Assembly: GCA_028707655.1 (NCBI GenBank)
Contig: JAQWAN010000098.1
Coordinates: forward strand, 1-7,559
DNA length: 7,559 nt
Reading direction: 5' to 3'
Origin: Bacteroidaceae bacterium
Lineage (GTDB): Bacteria; Bacteroidota; Bacteroidia; Bacteroidales; Bacteroidaceae
The translations under genes were made by a program, and so were the position numbers. The notes below the pieces were generated by a model, which was not told the origin of the DNA, searched no databases, and saw only the letters and a program-made list of their open reading frames with translations. Positions 6,086 to 7,559 of this stretch are shown in pieces; position 1 is the first letter of the stretch, and every line of letters begins with the position of its first letter.

Positions 6086-6847
6086 ATGACAAAAGAAGAA
6101 ATAATTAGACCTGAGAACTTGGTTAAGAAAAAACCAACCTTGATGAATGATAAACCAATGCACTATTGTGCTGGTTGCTCACACGGAGTGGTACACAAGT
6201 TGATTGCAGAAGTTATTGAAGAGATGCACATGGAACATGATACCATTGGTATATCACCTGTTGGCTGTGCTGTCTTTATCTACAAATATATTGATATCGA
6301 TTGGCAGGAGGCTGCACACGGACGTGCTCCAGCATTAGCTACGGGCATCAAACGTCTTTGGCCTAGCAAATTAGTTTTTACGTATCAAGGAGATGGTGAC
6401 TTGGCTTGTATTGGTACAGCAGAAACCATCCATGCACTGAACCGTGGCGAAAACATCACCATCATATTTATCAATAATGGTATCTATGGTATGACTGGTG
6501 GACAGATGGCTCCTACTACATTGGTAGGGATGAAAACATCTACTAGCCCCTACGGAAGAGATGTTAAGCTACATGGCTATCCACTTAATATAACGGGCAT
6601 AGCAGCTACACTCGAAGGTACTGCATATGTTACACGCCAATCGGTACAAACCGTTGCAGCTATCCGAAAAGCAAAGAAAGCGATTCGTAAGGCCTTTGAA
6701 AGTTCAATGGCAGGGAAAGGTTCTAATCTTGTAGAGATTGTTTCTACTTGCAACTCTGGCTGGAAAATGACACCAGAAAAAGCAAACACATGGATGGAAG
6801 AAAACATGTTCCCTAATTATCCTTTGGGCGATTTGAAAGATAAATAA
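6086..6847 (+). CDS. korB: 2-oxoacid:ferredoxin oxidoreductase beta subunit, TPP-binding
   Basis: Catalytic TPP-binding subunit, 253 aa, within the size range of standalone beta subunits. The TPP/metal motif is GDGDLACIG (102-110) followed by INNGIYGMTGGQ (129-140), giving GDG with Asn130/131. HYCAGCSHG (26-34) gives Cys28 and Cys31. Together with Cys61 (SPVGCAVF) and Cys222 (VSTCNSGW), these match the four cysteine ligands of the proximal 4Fe-4S cluster known in homologous beta subunits. HGRAPALATGIKR (78-90) is the usual TPP-pyrophosphate-side motif. Its ATG is 4 nt after the stop of the 55-aa membrane protein, implying coupled translation, and korC starts 11 nt after its stop. The family covers 2-oxoglutarate, branched-chain and indolepyruvate-type substrates; 2-oxoglutarate or 2-oxoisovalerate are the best guesses here. 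Confidence 0.95.
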   Translation: MTKEEIIRPENLVKKKPTLMNDKPMHYCAGCSHGVVHKLIAEVIEEMHMEHDTIGISPVGCAVFIYKYIDIDWQEAAHGRAPALATGIKRLWPSKLVFTYQGDGDLACIGTAETIHALNRGENITIIFINNGIYGMTGGQMAPTTLVGMKTSTSPYGRDVKLHGYPLNITGIAATLEGTAYVTRQSVQTVAAIRKAKKAIRKAFESSMAGKGSNLVEIVSTCNSGWKMTPEKANTWMEENMFPNYPLGDLKDK

Positions 6848-6858
6848 AGCAAAACACT

Positions 6859-7401
6859 ATGAAAAAAGAAATTATAATAGCCGGATTCGGCGGACAGGGC
6901 GTTCTATCCTTGGGAAAGACATTGGCCTACTCAGGATTAATGGAAGATAAAGAGGTCACATGGATGCCTGCATATGGTCCTGAACAAAGAGGCGGTACAG
7001 CCAACGTTACTGTTATTATAAGTGATGAGAAAATTTCATCGCCTATTTTAAGCTCTTACGATGTGGCCATTGTATTAAATCAACCTTCGCTAGATAAGTT
7101 TGAAAAAAGGATCAAACCTGGAGGCATACTTATCTATGACGACTATGGCATCAAGAACAAATCGAAAAGAACAGACATTCACATCTTTGAAATCAGCGCA
7201 ATGGATGCAGCAACAGAGATGAACAATGCTAAAGCCTTTAACATGATTGTGTTGGGTGGTCTACTTAAAGTATGTCCAGTTGTAAAATTGGAGAGTGTAA
7301 TGAAGGGATTAAAGAAGACGCTTCCAGAGCGCCATCACCATTTATTACCCATGAATGAGCAAGCGATCAAAAAAGGATTAGAAGTCATTCATCCACTTTA
7401 G
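6859..7401 (+). CDS. korC: 2-oxoacid:ferredoxin oxidoreductase gamma subunit
   Basis: A 180-aa gamma subunit, the usual length for a standalone KorC/VorC/PorG-type catalytic domain. The glycine-rich IIIAGFGGQGVLSLGKTLA (5-23) is the signature N-terminal loop. YGPEQRGGTANVTVIIS (39-55) is the second family signature, and VAIVLNQPSLDKF (69-81) and a GGILIYDD strand (88-95) follow. In structurally known homologues this domain contributes to CoA binding and holds the alpha/beta pair together. It completes the delta-alpha-beta-gamma set within one operon, so a full enzyme can be made from this locus. The N-terminus begins right at the first beta strand, which supports the chosen ATG. The C-terminal Leu/Lys-rich helix (about 145-176) is normal for the family. 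Confidence 0.95.
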   Translation: MKKEIIIAGFGGQGVLSLGKTLAYSGLMEDKEVTWMPAYGPEQRGGTANVTVIISDEKISSPILSSYDVAIVLNQPSLDKFEKRIKPGGILIYDDYGIKNKSKRTDIHIFEISAMDAATEMNNAKAFNMIVLGGLLKVCPVVKLESVMKGLKKTLPERHHHLLPMNEQAIKKGLEVIHPL

Positions 7402-7419
7402 GAACAGTATCAGCTATTT

Positions 7420-7559
7420 ATGAAAAGAAGAGCCTTCTTATATCTCTTCCTAGCACTGATTTGCATAGGAACAATGCATGCGCAAGATATTAACACTACT
7501 CCACAAAAACTTTCTGGTTTCCAAGGTGGAAACCCTATGGATGAGGAAGGTAGATCTGG
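7420..7559 (+). CDS. Exported protein of unknown function, 3' end cut by window edge
   Basis: The first 46 codons of a gene running off the window. The N-terminus is a clear Sec signal peptide. The basic MKRR start is followed by a hydrophobic core (FLYLFLALICIGT, about 6-18) and a MHA|QD signal peptidase I site near residues 20-22; Ala-Gln at the cleavage point is common in Bacteroidota. The visible mature part (DINTTPQKLSGFQGGNPMDE) is polar and Gly/Asn-rich, without a lipobox cysteine, so a periplasmic or outer-membrane protein is more likely than a lipoprotein. The family cannot be named from 25 mature residues. It starts 18 nt after korC with no terminator between, so read-through from the kor operon is likely even if the functions are unrelated. 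Confidence 0.82.
   Translation, partial: MKRRAFLYLFLALICIGTMHAQDINTTPQKLSGFQGGNPMDEEGRS

Noticed and set aside
6577..6807. Reverse-strand frame inside korB
   Set aside because: It is contained wholly within korB, whose catalytic and cluster residues account for this DNA.

Overview
The window comes from a Bacteroidota genome, most likely Bacteroidales. Three things point there. Two intergenic regions carry the Bacteroidota -7 element TAnnTTTG. Ribosome binding sites are A-rich, with little Shine-Dalgarno character. The transketolase and the four-subunit 2-oxoacid:ferredoxin oxidoreductase look like the forms I know from Bacteroides-type anaerobes. The DNA is moderately AT-rich and every supported gene is on the + strand. 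I see no mobile element, CRISPR array, tRNA or rRNA.

Layout. (1) 1-1419: the 3' part of an FHS/FucP-type MFS sugar transporter, closed by a strong intrinsic terminator at 1437-1474. (2) 1540-4044: a promoter, then transketolase (tkt) and ribose-5-phosphate isomerase B (rpiB) overlapping by one base, then a terminator-like hairpin at 4087-4125. (3) 4255-7401: a second promoter and a tightly packed operon encoding a 91-aa TPR protein, a two-cluster ferredoxin subunit (KorD), the alpha subunit (KorA/VorB), an unnamed 55-aa two-helix membrane protein, the TPP-binding beta subunit (KorB) and the gamma subunit (KorC). (4) 7420-7559: the start of a gene for an exported protein, cut by the window edge and only 18 nt after korC.

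How the genes fit together. The transporter, tkt and rpiB fit uptake of a sugar, possibly a pentose, and the non-oxidative pentose phosphate pathway. The second operon encodes a ferredoxin-linked 2-oxoacid oxidoreductase. Such enzymes decarboxylate 2-oxoacids (2-oxoglutarate or branched-chain oxoacids) to acyl-CoA plus reduced ferredoxin. In anaerobic Bacteroidales they can also run in reverse to carboxylate acyl-CoAs.

Most of the window is core metabolism. The least described parts are the 55-aa membrane protein between korA and korB (5914-6081) and the small TPR protein that opens the operon. Together they suggest that this nominally soluble enzyme may have dedicated accessory or membrane-tethering partners. 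No gene here looks like a wholly new system.
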